Shown here piece by piece: positions 26,457 through 35,678 of a stretch of DNA of 64,000 nt. Location: contig NZ_JAAKDE010000003.1 in the NCBI RefSeq assembly GCF_013664685.1, forward strand, positions 62,001 to 126,000. Reading direction: 5' to 3'. The stretch comes from Capillibacterium thermochitinicola. Lineage in GTDB: Bacteria; Bacillota; UBA4882; UBA10575. The first letter of the stretch is position 1; every line of letters starts with the position of its first letter. Under the pieces are notes generated by a model, which ran no database searches, was not told the DNA's origin, and saw only the letters and a list, made by a program, of their open reading frames with translations. The position numbers were made by a program, and so were the translations under genes.

Positions 26457-27377
26457 CTATTCTTTTACAGCATACATGAATATTGAACGGCCCAAGCCCA
26501 ACCGGGCCAAGGTTTCATAGTATTTTTTCAACAGGGTAGCCCGGCCGGTTTTCTTGAAGGAGTTTTCAAACCCGGTCACCAGAGGGCCGACCTTTTTCCG
26601 GGCCTCTTCGTCCGCATAGTAATTAAGCCCGGCGGCAAGGAGAAACTCCAGGGGGAAATTGGTGGTCCGGTAGACTTCCCGGAATCCCGTGCGAGCCAGC
26701 AACCGGCTGAGCGAATCGAAGGTGAAATAATTGATATGGTCGGGCAGATATACCCACCTGTAGGTTTCCTGGTAATACTCGGCGTAGGCCATTTGCCCCT
26801 CACTGAAATCATTGGGCACGCAAACACGGAGTAGCCCGCCAGGGGCCATGATTTTATGGAGGGAAGACAACACCCGGTACGGTTCATAAATATGTTCCAG
26901 GACAAACGACATGTTAACAAAAGTAACATCTTTAATGCCGCAGGTCTCCATCTTTTCCGCAGAAGTTTCAAATACCTGCAGATTAAACTTCCGGAGATAT
27001 TCTGCAGCCGCTCTGTTGGGCTCAAGCGCGTACACTGTCCAGCCCCTATCCAGAAAAAACCTGGCCAGCAGGTTGTTACCGCACCCGACGTCCAGCATCC
27101 TCCGGCCTTCTGCTTGCTTGAGGCGGGCAACATCTTCATAAATCTCCTGAAACCGCCGGTTTTTTCCCACTTCCGCCAATTTATTTAGTACGGCCTCACT
27201 AGTCATTTTCTCATACGGGAAGGCCTTGACTTTCTGGTGGTATTCTTCCCTGTAGAACGTTTCCAGTTCCTCCCGATCGGGGAATGGATAAATATGATTA
27301 AAGCCGCAGGTTTGACAGTTTATAACCTGTTTGTCTCCGACCTGCCAGTAATCTATATAGACATGTTCCTTCTCCAT
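26457..27377 (-). CDS. SAM-dependent class I methyltransferase
   Basis: A 306-aa protein with an N-terminal CQTCG stretch (partial zinc-finger type), then a Rossmann methyltransferase: motif I MLDVGCGNNLLARFFLDRG, acidic motif VYALEPN, and VNMSFVLEHIYEP (the methyltransf_23 type). ATG 27377 follows GGGGAG. Such proteins in glycan islands usually methylate a sugar or an attached group. The substrate is unknown. Confidence 0.85.
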   Translation of the reverse strand: MEKEHVYIDYWQVGDKQVINCQTCGFNHIYPFPDREELETFYREEYHQKVKAFPYEKMTSEAVLNKLAEVGKNRRFQEIYEDVARLKQAEGRRMLDVGCGNNLLARFFLDRGWTVYALEPNRAAAEYLRKFNLQVFETSAEKMETCGIKDVTFVNMSFVLEHIYEPYRVLSSLHKIMAPGGLLRVCVPNDFSEGQMAYAEYYQETYRWVYLPDHINYFTFDSLSRLLARTGFREVYRTTNFPLEFLLAAGLNYYADEEARKKVGPLVTGFENSFKKTGRATLLKKYYETLARLGLGRSIFMYAVKE

Positions 27378-27434
27378 CGCTACTCCCCTTGTGAAAATGG
27401 TGTAGGCATTCCAGCGCTCCATAGGGTGAAATCT

Positions 27435-28386
27435 TTATCTTTCATAATCAAAAATTAAGTCCGCGGGGTAACGGACCAGTCTTTTTTCCCCGCGCCGCTG
27501 GAAGAGATGGGCATCGAGATCACCGCCAATGGTCTCCAGCAGGAACCAGTAGAAACTCTCCAGGCCGGCGGCGATACTCAGGGTTGACGCCCCGCCGAAC
27601 CGGGGGTTTGCCTCAATAAGATGGTAAGCGCCCTCTTCGTCCCGGAAGAACTGGAAGACCGCATGGCCGTAAAGCCCCAGTTCCCCGGCGAGGGCGGCGC
27701 AGAGTTCCTCCAGGCGCGGATCGCGGAAGGTCGTGGAGACCTGCGCCTCACCGTTGACCACCAGGTCCCGGGTGCGCAGGATGACCCCTTTGGTCCGCCC
27801 CTGCCGGTCCACGTAAAGGTCGGCGCTGATCTCCTCTCCCTGAATATAAGGTTGAAAAACCGGAGCCGACAAGCCGGTGGCGTGCCTGGCCGCCTCCTCC
27901 CAGGTCAGGTTGAGCCCGATTTGTTTACCCCCTGCCCCATAGCGTTCCTTTACCACCAGGCGGTCGCTGTTTACCTCAGAAATCCGTTCTGCAGTGGGGA
28001 TCACCGGAAAGCCCGCCCGGGAAAGCCGCCGGTAAAATTCTAGTTTGTCCAGGCAGGTCTCCACCGCCTCCGGGGCGGAAACCAGGACCCAAATCCCGTG
28101 GCCGGCAAGGTAATGCCGGTTCCGGGCAAAATAAAGCAATTCCCCGTCCCGGGTGGGGATCACATGGGTGATCCCCCGTTCTTGGCAGCCGCCAAGGAAT
28201 TTTTCCACCGTCAGTTGCTCAAGGGGGGGCATCAGCCAAAATGAATCCGTAAAATACTGGCCGGGGCAGGCCGGGTCAAGGTCGGCGCCGGTAACCGTCA
28301 CTTCCCCCCCCCAGTTTCCGGCCGGCCGCTTTCACCGCCAAAAGGAGCGGGACCTTCCGGGAGATACTAGTGACCAGGATCTTCAT
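27435..28386 (-). pseudogene. ATP-grasp (carbamoyl-phosphate-synthase-like) enzyme, frameshifted near start
   Basis: ATP-grasp ligases join a carboxylate to an amine through an acyl phosphate. The start ATG 28386 begins MKILVTSISRKVPLLLAVKA; a run of nine C (plus strand, 28304-28312) shifts the frame, and the rest runs from VTVTGADLDPACPGQYFTD to 27435. Eight C would give one 316-aa frame. ATP-grasp motifs are VKERYGAGGKQIGLNL, PYIQGEEISADLYVD and HLIEANPRFGG. It probably adds an amino-acid-like or other group to the glycan precursor. The homopolymer may be phase variable or a sequencing error. Confidence 0.82.
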
Positions 28387-28491
28387 TTTTCCACCCCCAT
28401 GCTTGCCGGCTTTAGCCAATTAACTCACAACTCTATACATATCAACTATTTGCTCATCAACTCTTTGTGCAACAATTCTTTTCTTTACCCG

Positions 28492-29646
28492 TCAACGCGA
28501 TTCCTGTTTCTCACTGGCGCTGATTATCTTCTCTAAAACCTCCGCATAAACGGCGGGAGTTGTCTCCGTGCTTCTGCCCAGGTACCAAAGTTTCTCTGCT
28601 GCCGCCAGTGCCGCCAGGGTCTCCTCCTGGTTGACGGCGACCGCCACCGCGACAGTGGGTAGTTCCAGGTACAACCGCTCCCAGGTCGCCGTTCCGCCCG
28701 CTCCCACGGCCAGATCCGCCCGGGCCATAAGCTCCGCCATCTTCCCCGTCTGGCAATGAAGCCGTACGCCCGGCAGGTTCCGGCAGGATTCGGCAATGGT
28801 TTTTTTATGAGGGTTCTTCGTCCCGACCACCACATCGACTTTGAGTTCCGGGCGGTTTAAAAGGGCCAGCGCCGCCAGGACCTTGGCGGTCTCGTTCCCG
28901 GGATCGGTCCCGCCGAAGAAAACCAGGAGCCGCCGGATCTTTCCTTTTCGCCGCCGCAGTTTCCGGCGGGCTTTTTTAAACTCCGGACGGAGCAGGGCAA
29001 ATTCCGGCCCCAAAAATTGTTTGCATCCCGGCGGCACCAATCCTTTATAACGCCGCTCCATCCCGGGGTAGAAGTTCTGGTCCAGCAGGAAGTCGCAATC
29101 ATGGGGGCGGTCCGCCAGGTCGTCAATGACCAGGATCCGGTCAACCGACGGCCGTAAAAACCTCTCCCACTCAGCATCCAACGCATAGTGGTCAACGACC
29201 AGCAAAATCCCTGGCCGCTCCCGGGAATCCGCAAAGGAGGCCAGAATAGTCTCGACCATGAACCCGGCGCCGTCTTCAGTCAGCCCCTGCCGGACGCAGC
29301 CGAAAAGCGCCGGCGGCCGGGCGGCACGGAAAAGCAGCGGTGGCCGGCGGGTTTTCCTCGCCAGCCGGTGCTTTTTTATGACCGCTTCGGTCTCCTCCGC
29401 GTCCTGCCGCCAGTTCTGCCTGGCCCACTCCCAATAGCCCTCTTTGCCCAGAAGCGGCGCGGGCAAGAGATGAACAGTAAACCCCTTTTTCTCAACGTAA
29501 TCGTATAAGGCTCCGGGCAGCCGGCGGCAGATAAAAAGGACCGGAACGCCTCTTTGCCGCAGTTCCCCGGCGAGGGTCAGCGAACGCATCAGGTGCCCGG
29601 TACCCATCTCTTCCGACGAATCCACACGGATAAAGGCATTAATCAT
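28492..29646 (-). CDS. pseG: PseG-type UDP-sugar hydrolase (copy 1)
   Basis: Removes UDP from UDP-2,4-diacetamido-2,4,6-trideoxy-L-altrose before PseI acts. The 384-aa protein has IRVDSSEEMGTGHLMRSLTL, VIDDLADRPHDCDFLLDQNF, FFGGTDPGNET and VGAGGTATWERLYLELP. A basic insert (about 95-150, with RKTRRPPLLFRAARPP) interrupts the N-terminal domain. ATG 29646 aligns with PseG starts; GTG 29688 overlaps the upstream stop. Copy 2 lies at 39024-40145 and both follow an spsF gene. Confidence 0.9.
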   Translation of the reverse strand: MINAFIRVDSSEEMGTGHLMRSLTLAGELRQRGVPVLFICRRLPGALYDYVEKKGFTVHLLPAPLLGKEGYWEWARQNWRQDAEETEAVIKKHRLARKTRRPPLLFRAARPPALFGCVRQGLTEDGAGFMVETILASFADSRERPGILLVVDHYALDAEWERFLRPSVDRILVIDDLADRPHDCDFLLDQNFYPGMERRYKGLVPPGCKQFLGPEFALLRPEFKKARRKLRRRKGKIRRLLVFFGGTDPGNETAKVLAALALLNRPELKVDVVVGTKNPHKKTIAESCRNLPGVRLHCQTGKMAELMARADLAVGAGGTATWERLYLELPTVAVAVAVNQEETLAALAAAEKLWYLGRSTETTPAVYAEVLEKIISASEKQESR

Positions 29647-29708
29647 CGGTTCTGCCTTATTACTCATTGGTCTTGCCTCATTAATCACCGGTTTTGCACC
29701 GGTTTCTG
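29646..29708 (-). repeat. Three-copy 21-bp tandem repeat at the pseG copy 1 start
   Basis: Minus-strand units of 21 bp give in-frame seven-residue repeats (VINEARP, MSNKAEP, MINAFIR-like), each beginning with a possible start codon, across the end of spsF and the start of pseG. Confidence 0.45.
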
Positions 29709-30425
29709 TTTGATATGGGCGTTAATCTCCTCCCACTCCGGGTATTTTGCCAGCAGTTGAAGGCAGTCTTCCAAAGTGAATTCGGGATTTTTCGGGTAGA
29801 GGGCGGTAATGATCTTTTCGATTAATTGGAAGTCCTCTTCCGTATCCACGGTCCACCGGTACCGGCTGTAGTCTTGATGGTATTCGACACCTCCCAAACG
29901 GTACCGTTCCGGGTGTTCGTAAATGAAGATCGTCACATGTTCCCGTTCCGCTTCCCGACGGGCTTCCCGGTAGGCCTCTTCCAGAGCATGGAAGGAAAAG
30001 ACCTCTGTATCCATGCCCCGGGGGTAAGTGCGCCGCCGGGCATTAGAGACGTAGTCATACTCCCCCGCGTGGTCCAGGTAGAACCGGAAGACTTGGTCGA
30101 CCACGGCGGGGTCGATGATGGGGCAATCAGCGGTGATCCGTGCTACGATCTCCGCCCCGAATTCCCGGGCTGCCAGGTAGTAGCGGGCCAGGACATCTTC
30201 TTCCGGCCCCCGGAAAAAGAGGACCCCCAAGCGGCGGCAGAGGTCTACGATGGGTTTGTCCTGCTCTTTATCGGTGGTGGCCACCACCACCATGTCGCTC
30301 GAGCGGACCCGGGCGAGCCTCTCCAGTTGGTATTCGAGGAGCGGCTTGCCCAGTACCTCCCGGAGAACCTTTCCCGGCAGCCTTGTGGAGCCCATCCGGG
30401 CTTGGACAATGATGACTTTCTTCAT
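29685..30425 (-). CDS. spsF: SpsF-type cytidylyltransferase (copy 1)
   Basis: A CMP-sugar synthetase-like enzyme (COG1861) that probably activates a nonulosonic acid with CTP. The 246-aa product has KVIIVQARMGSTRLPGKVL (nucleotide loop), RITADCPIIDPAVVD and YPRGMDTEVFSF. It differs from the classical NeuA/PseF form but is the type paired with SpsG in the Bacillus spore coat polysaccharide operon. ATG 30425 follows AAAGGTGGGAG. The paralogue at 40147-40884 is alike over its whole length. Confidence 0.88.
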   Translation of the reverse strand: MKKVIIVQARMGSTRLPGKVLREVLGKPLLEYQLERLARVRSSDMVVVATTDKEQDKPIVDLCRRLGVLFFRGPEEDVLARYYLAAREFGAEIVARITADCPIIDPAVVDQVFRFYLDHAGEYDYVSNARRRTYPRGMDTEVFSFHALEEAYREARREAEREHVTIFIYEHPERYRLGGVEYHQDYSRYRWTVDTEEDFQLIEKIITALYPKNPEFTLEDCLQLLAKYPEWEEINAHIKQKPVQNR

Positions 30426-30485
30426 TTTCTCCCACCTTTGTTTATATCCGCAGGTTTGGCAATCAATAATCTTCCTACATATAAA

Positions 30486-31631
30486 TCAATCTTGGCTAAC
30501 AATTATGGTATATAAGTCTTCGTAGTTCATAATCATTCTATTTAAGGTAAATTCTTTTTGATATCTAGCAAACCCATTTTCAATAACTTCCTCAATTTTC
30601 GAGCGTGATAGGCACAAAACTTTTTTTAATGTTTCAATTAATGAATCCAAAATGTTATTTCTGAATAAAAAACCTTCCCGGCCATCAGTGATCAGTTCTT
30701 GAAACACCTTAATATCACTGGCTATTACAAGAGTTTTTTCTTTAAAAGCTTCCACAATTGTTAAGCCAAAACCTTCACTCGTTGATGGCAAAACAAATAC
30801 ATCAAAATACTTGATATAATTGCTTGCCATTGGTTTGTAACCATATAGCCTTACGTTCTTTTGCAAGTTCTCTTGCTCAATCTGCTTTTGCATTTTGGGG
30901 AGCAAATCACCTTCACCAATAAAAGCACAGAACAGATTATAATCTTTTCCCAACAGTTTTATCGCATCAAGCAAAAGTTGCTGGTTTTTCCTTTCGCAGA
31001 GAGTTCCAATACAGCCAATAATTCTATATCCTCTTTTTTTATATTCTAACAACTCCGCGGCCACAACCGGATCTACTTCATCGTTTTGTTCAAGAGTAAT
31101 CCCATTATAAATAACCTTAATCTTTTCTTTTTGAACCCCTTTCTCTATTAATAACTCTTTGTCACTTTTCGATACGGTAACAACTTGATCAAGGCCATTC
31201 ATAATTGTTATATCCATTTTTTCGTGTTCTGGTTTCTTGTTCGTTCCCCATCCGTGCATGGTTTGAATTACCGGAATATATTTCTTAAGACCAGAACGAG
31301 CAATTAGACCGGTTAGAGCCGGAACCGAAGCATGCGCGTGTATGAGATCAATATTACAGTTTTTTATGATCTCCCTTACTTTGCTGGCAAAATGGAGATT
31401 CAAGCCAAGATCACGCTTAAAAGAGGAGTCCTCTTCATATAAAGGTATATTATTATCCTGTAACTTATTAATATATTCTTCATAACTACAATACCCTGGC
31501 TCAGACGTTTTACTAGAGAGAACATAAACCTCATTGTTTCTACTCTTCTGGGCTAAAGCTAAATCTGTTAAAATCCGGCCGGCCCCGCCTTGAAGAAATG
31601 TAGTAAGATGTAAAATATTCAGCCCATTCAC
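30486..31631 (-). CDS. Glycosyltransferase family 4-type
   Basis: A 381-aa GT-B glycosyltransferase: N-terminal FLQGGAGRILTDLALAQKS, inter-domain IHAHASVPALTGLIARSG, and C-terminal GT4 signature LPSTSEGFGLTIVEAFKEKT (EX7E type). It transfers a sugar from a nucleotide donor. Donor and acceptor are unknown. It is AT-rich, unlike flanking genes, and separated by 1 bp from the upstream gene; GAGG lies 3 nt before ATG 31631. Confidence 0.9.
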   Translation of the reverse strand: MNGLNILHLTTFLQGGAGRILTDLALAQKSRNNEVYVLSSKTSEPGYCSYEEYINKLQDNNIPLYEEDSSFKRDLGLNLHFASKVREIIKNCNIDLIHAHASVPALTGLIARSGLKKYIPVIQTMHGWGTNKKPEHEKMDITIMNGLDQVVTVSKSDKELLIEKGVQKEKIKVIYNGITLEQNDEVDPVVAAELLEYKKRGYRIIGCIGTLCERKNQQLLLDAIKLLGKDYNLFCAFIGEGDLLPKMQKQIEQENLQKNVRLYGYKPMASNYIKYFDVFVLPSTSEGFGLTIVEAFKEKTLVIASDIKVFQELITDGREGFLFRNNILDSLIETLKKVLCLSRSKIEEVIENGFARYQKEFTLNRMIMNYEDLYTIIVSQD

Positions 31632-31632
31632 C

Positions 31633-33072
31633 TCAATTCATTTTAGGGTTATCATCACGCATTAGTTGATCAATCAAATTCCAAACCCTAACACTAGAAT
31701 TACCGTCCTGGTAATGGTGGACTATTCTGCATAAGGTCTTTCTCTCCTGTGAATACGCCTCAGGATGAGTAAAATTTCGGATAATTTCTTGTTCTAAACG
31801 GGCTTGGTCCAAGCATTTTGGCCCGGGAGTCCAAGCATCATAAGGCTCCAGTAACAACCCCCTTGTTTTAATGTACTCTTCCAAATCAACAGGTACGTAA
31901 ATTATCGGCCGGTCTAAAAGAAGGTAATCAAAATAAACCGAAGAATAATCTGTAATCAGCAGATCTGCTGCATTTATGGTCTCATACAATTCTATGTTTT
32001 TTTCTTTTAATTTTTGCTCAGTCAATACTGTAATATTCTGTAGCTTTTTCTCTAAAATATCATTAACAACCAAACTCTCTTCTAAAGGGTGCAGCTTAAC
32101 GATCATATGGATACCATGCTTATCAAGGAAATGATCAAAGCTTAAATCATCAAAATTTTCAAGCCCAAAAAGATAATTTATATCTCTACTCCCGTTCGCA
32201 TCGCCATATATCGTCCTCCTAAATGTCGGCATATAAAACAGGATTTTCTTTCCACGAAAATCTTGTTTGAGGATCGATGCCAGTATTTTCCGTCCGTCAG
32301 CCTTGAACAAAAAATCATTTCTTGGCATCCCGGTCACCACATACTTCCTCCAACTGACCCCGTAGCAAGCATTCATCAATGTAGTGTAGAATTGAGAATA
32401 AGAAGCAATAACATCTAATTTACTCCAGTTAAGATGATTCTGTTCAACACCGGGGCCTTCACTTTTGCTCATATATGACATTCCCTTCAGCGGAAAACCG
32501 TGCCATAACTGTATATTAATCTGTGACGGGTCAATGGCTGAAGGATAAGTAAAAACAACTGCTTTACTGGTTATCAGATTGTAGTAATATTTATCATCAC
32601 GTTCTTGGTCTGAAATCAATTCCACTTGATATTTTTTAAATATCTCTGCAGGCATTAACTTATACAGAGCCAAAGTATTGGACCCAGAATTTGATACAGT
32701 ACGAAGGACAATTTTATTATTAACCCTTTTTAAATCGACTCCATGATAATCATATTTCCTGATCTGATAGCCATCTTTTCCCTTTATTTTTTGTCCCCGA
32801 CTAGGAAAAAATACTGAAAACCTGTAAATCCCTAAACCAAATAACTGCTTAACGATTTCAGTATCGTATTGGCTGGTAATAATAATTTGGCAATTATAAC
32901 TTACCAGTTGTTCTGGGGCAATTACTGGTACGCCGAAAAATTTCGTCCCCCATTTGCGGCTGTCATTATCACAAAAAGCAACAACCTCATAGCCCTCATC
33001 GGTTTCCTGTATATATTCCAAGGCAACCTTCCCTAGAGTCGAGGCCCCAAAGAGAATGGCTTTTTCTCCCAT
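31633..33072 (-). CDS. CDP-glycerol glycerophosphotransferase with N-terminal Rossmann module
   Basis: Residues 1-95 form a small Rossmann-like module (ILFGASTLGKVALEYI, VVAFCDNDSRKWGTKFFG, IIITSQYDTEIVKQL) shared with four other island genes. The rest is a TagB/TagF-type transferase: IQLWHGFPLKGMSYMS, GMPRNDFLF, LITDYSSVYFDYLLLDRPII and YEPYDAWTPGPK-like end (LEPYDAWTPGP). This family moves glycerol phosphate from CDP-glycerol to an acceptor, usually in teichoic acids. With tagD nearby, the donor is probably made by the island itself. AGAAGGG precedes ATG 33072. Confidence 0.9.
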   Translation of the reverse strand: MGEKAILFGASTLGKVALEYIQETDEGYEVVAFCDNDSRKWGTKFFGVPVIAPEQLVSYNCQIIITSQYDTEIVKQLFGLGIYRFSVFFPSRGQKIKGKDGYQIRKYDYHGVDLKRVNNKIVLRTVSNSGSNTLALYKLMPAEIFKKYQVELISDQERDDKYYYNLITSKAVVFTYPSAIDPSQINIQLWHGFPLKGMSYMSKSEGPGVEQNHLNWSKLDVIASYSQFYTTLMNACYGVSWRKYVVTGMPRNDFLFKADGRKILASILKQDFRGKKILFYMPTFRRTIYGDANGSRDINYLFGLENFDDLSFDHFLDKHGIHMIVKLHPLEESLVVNDILEKKLQNITVLTEQKLKEKNIELYETINAADLLITDYSSVYFDYLLLDRPIIYVPVDLEEYIKTRGLLLEPYDAWTPGPKCLDQARLEQEIIRNFTHPEAYSQERKTLCRIVHHYQDGNSSVRVWNLIDQLMRDDNPKMN

Positions 33073-33104
33073 TACTTATCCCTTCTCACTGTCACTCTAT
33101 ATTA

Positions 33105-34130
33105 CTAAAACAAAACCACATAATCCTGTAAATGTTTATAGCCCATCTTTTTTAAACAATCGACAATGGCAAATTTACCTGGTTGTGAAGCCAACAAAAT
33201 TTTATTATTTGTGCCATTACTTTCAAGTACATTCGGAGGAAAAATAGTTCTCCCCTCAATTGTTTGTCCCCATTTCTTTTTATCACTGTCCACAAATCCA
33301 ACAATCTCGAGATTATATTTGTTTAGTACCTTGAATAAATTCTGTCCCATACTCCCAGAACCCCAAATGTAAACTTTCGATTGATTGGTAAACAAGCTAT
33401 TTATCTCTTCCTTTTTAATATCATGCATTATACTGACAAATTCCTGATTTTCTGCGCCAGCAGTTACAGAAATCTCCGAAACCCGCATTCGGACAAGTAC
33501 TTCAGGAATAGTGGCCATTTTAAAGCCTTTCTTATTCATCTGATAGAACAATTTATAATCCTCGCAAATCCTCATTTCTTCGTAACCAATAGCTTTTATT
33601 ACTTCTGTTCGTGCCATAATCGTTGTATGCGGTATACAACAATACCAATATAGCTTTTCTTCTATATCTTCGGGAGTAACAATATCATTCTTTTGTTTCT
33701 CAAGTATATTTTTGATATAGTTAAATCTTTGACTGTTAGCAACAGCCTCATTATGCGGGAAATATTCCAACAAGGTCTTTACTAGCGCGATATCAGAATG
33801 ATTATCTAAATATATCTTTTGTTTGTATAATCTCTCCGGATGATTAATATCGTCAGAATCAGCTTTCGCAATATATTTCCCGTTAACCTGAGTTAACCCA
33901 AATTTTAATGCTGCTCCGACCCCTTTGTTTTCTTGGAAGTTAAACAATTTTATTCGTTTATCCTGATAACCCTCAATTATTTCTCTCGTCTGATCTGTCG
34001 ACCCATCATTAACAATTATAAGCTCAAAATCAGAGTATGTTTGCTTTAATATACTATCAATCGACTCTCGGATATACTCTTCCCCATTATAGACGGACAT
34101 CAGTACGGAGACTTCAGGTAATCTAGACAT
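33105..34130 (-). CDS. GT2 glycosyltransferase with C-terminal Rossmann module
   Basis: The N-terminal GT-A domain (about 1-230) has VSVLMSVYNGEEYIRESIDS, NDGSTDQTREII and the DxD-like AKADSDD. The C-terminal 95 residues (VYIWGSGSMGQNLFKVL, IVGFVDSDKKKWGQTIEG, LLASQP) are the same module that sits at the N-terminus of the glycerophosphotransferases, here at the other end. ATG 34130 follows GAGGGAGAG. AT-rich; the sugar is unknown. Confidence 0.88.
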   Translation of the reverse strand: MSRLPEVSVLMSVYNGEEYIRESIDSILKQTYSDFELIIVNDGSTDQTREIIEGYQDKRIKLFNFQENKGVGAALKFGLTQVNGKYIAKADSDDINHPERLYKQKIYLDNHSDIALVKTLLEYFPHNEAVANSQRFNYIKNILEKQKNDIVTPEDIEEKLYWYCCIPHTTIMARTEVIKAIGYEEMRICEDYKLFYQMNKKGFKMATIPEVLVRMRVSEISVTAGAENQEFVSIMHDIKKEEINSLFTNQSKVYIWGSGSMGQNLFKVLNKYNLEIVGFVDSDKKKWGQTIEGRTIFPPNVLESNGTNNKILLASQPGKFAIVDCLKKMGYKHLQDYVVLF

Positions 34131-34231
34131 TTTTCTCTCCCTCAAGACTATAGAATATATAAAACAACCGTCCTCCTGCTTTTTATTTTTTAAATTTTAG
34201 CCAAATACGCAAACCTCTTTTATTAACAAAC

Positions 34232-35662
34232 CTAATTTGTCCATTTCATTTCATAGCTTGATAAATATTTATCAATTTCAGTCCATACCCTTAAGCTGGA
34301 TTTATTATCATAATATTTGAATATCAATTTTTTAACCTGCTCTCTTTTGTCTTTCCATTCATCCTCCTGATTAAGGTATTTTTTAAGCTCCTTTTCTAGT
34401 TCTTCCAATGTAAAAACAGTAGGTCCCGGTGTTAAATAATCGTAAGGTTCCAATAAAAACCCCCTATTTTCACTATATTCATCCAAATCAGTCGGCGCGA
34501 AGATTAAGGGTGTATCAATTAAAAGCGTATCAAAGAAAATTGATGAATAATCGGTTATCAACACTTTACAACATCCCATAAGCTCATACAGATGTATTTT
34601 ATATTCCATAAGAATATCCTCAGACAATAAAAACACCTGTTCATGCTGGAATATATCTAAATTTTTGAACTGGTAAAACTCAAAGGGATGCAGTTTAACC
34701 ACTAAGAATAATTTATTCTTTTCAAGAATCTCCTTAATTCTATCCGTATCTTCATCTTTAAATCCAAATAATTTAGTCCATTCGCAACTGGTTTCAATGA
34801 CCTGATTTTTTCCCTTTCGCCAAGTAGGAAGATAAAACACTATGTTGTAACCTGATAAACTTCTTTTGCATAAACTCTCTAGTTTGTCCAAACTTCCTTC
34901 CTCAAATAATAAGTCGTTACGTGGCATTCCTGTAATTCTATATTTATCGGCACAACTGGGGAAACATGCATTAAAAAAAGTAGTGTATAACTGAGAATAT
35001 GAAAAAACTAGTTCCGTGTGTTGGGAGCGGTTTCTATAATATTGAATGGATTTTTCAGTTACTGTTTTTTGCAGAGCACCCAATATTTTAATTGGAAATC
35101 CATGCCACATTTCAAAATTTAAATGTACTCCATTATATATTCCATCATAATGTGAAGAACAAATTACATCAAATTTACTTAAATATTCTTTATCATTACT
35201 GGTAACTAATTCCACATCATATTTCCCCTTAATAAAATCAGGCATATATTTATACAAGGCAAAACCATTATAATTAGAATAATTATAATTAATAAGAGCA
35301 ATTTTCAATTTGTGATTATGCTGTTGCTTATCCTTGAGCATTAAGCTATGAACTTTCTTATAATATTCCATATTGTTTTTATTATGGAGTCCATAATCAA
35401 AAGGAATTATTCTATTGTATTTTATTCCCATATCTAATAACTGTTCCATTATTTCGTTGGAATATTGACTGGCTATTACAATGTAATCATAACGAAAATC
35501 CTGTATCTTTTGGGGGGGATTAATATATCTATCTTTAAATTTTTTATATTGTTTTGAGATATCATTATCAACAAAGCATAAAATAGTTACTTTAGTTGAA
35601 TCAAGCATCTCTACAAATTTCTGGGCGCTGCTTCCTGTACCGAAAATAATAATATTCAACAT
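34232..35662 (-). CDS. Second CDP-glycerol glycerophosphotransferase with N-terminal Rossmann module
   Basis: A 476-aa paralogue of the protein at 31633-33072. The module (IIIFGTGSSAQKFVEML, FVDNDISKQYKKFK, YIVIASQYSNEIMEQL) is followed by the transferase (NFEMWHGFPIKILGAL, GMPRNDLLFEEG, LITDYSSIFFDTLLIDTPLI, LLEPYDYLTPGP). Two divergent copies in one island suggest either two linkages (first and chain-extending glycerol phosphate) or two acceptors. Strongly AT-rich. Confidence 0.9.
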   Translation of the reverse strand: MLNIIIFGTGSSAQKFVEMLDSTKVTILCFVDNDISKQYKKFKDRYINPPQKIQDFRYDYIVIASQYSNEIMEQLLDMGIKYNRIIPFDYGLHNKNNMEYYKKVHSLMLKDKQQHNHKLKIALINYNYSNYNGFALYKYMPDFIKGKYDVELVTSNDKEYLSKFDVICSSHYDGIYNGVHLNFEMWHGFPIKILGALQKTVTEKSIQYYRNRSQHTELVFSYSQLYTTFFNACFPSCADKYRITGMPRNDLLFEEGSLDKLESLCKRSLSGYNIVFYLPTWRKGKNQVIETSCEWTKLFGFKDEDTDRIKEILEKNKLFLVVKLHPFEFYQFKNLDIFQHEQVFLLSEDILMEYKIHLYELMGCCKVLITDYSSIFFDTLLIDTPLIFAPTDLDEYSENRGFLLEPYDYLTPGPTVFTLEELEKELKKYLNQEDEWKDKREQVKKLIFKYYDNKSSLRVWTEIDKYLSSYEMKWTN

Positions 35663-35678
35663 ATTTCTATCACCACCA

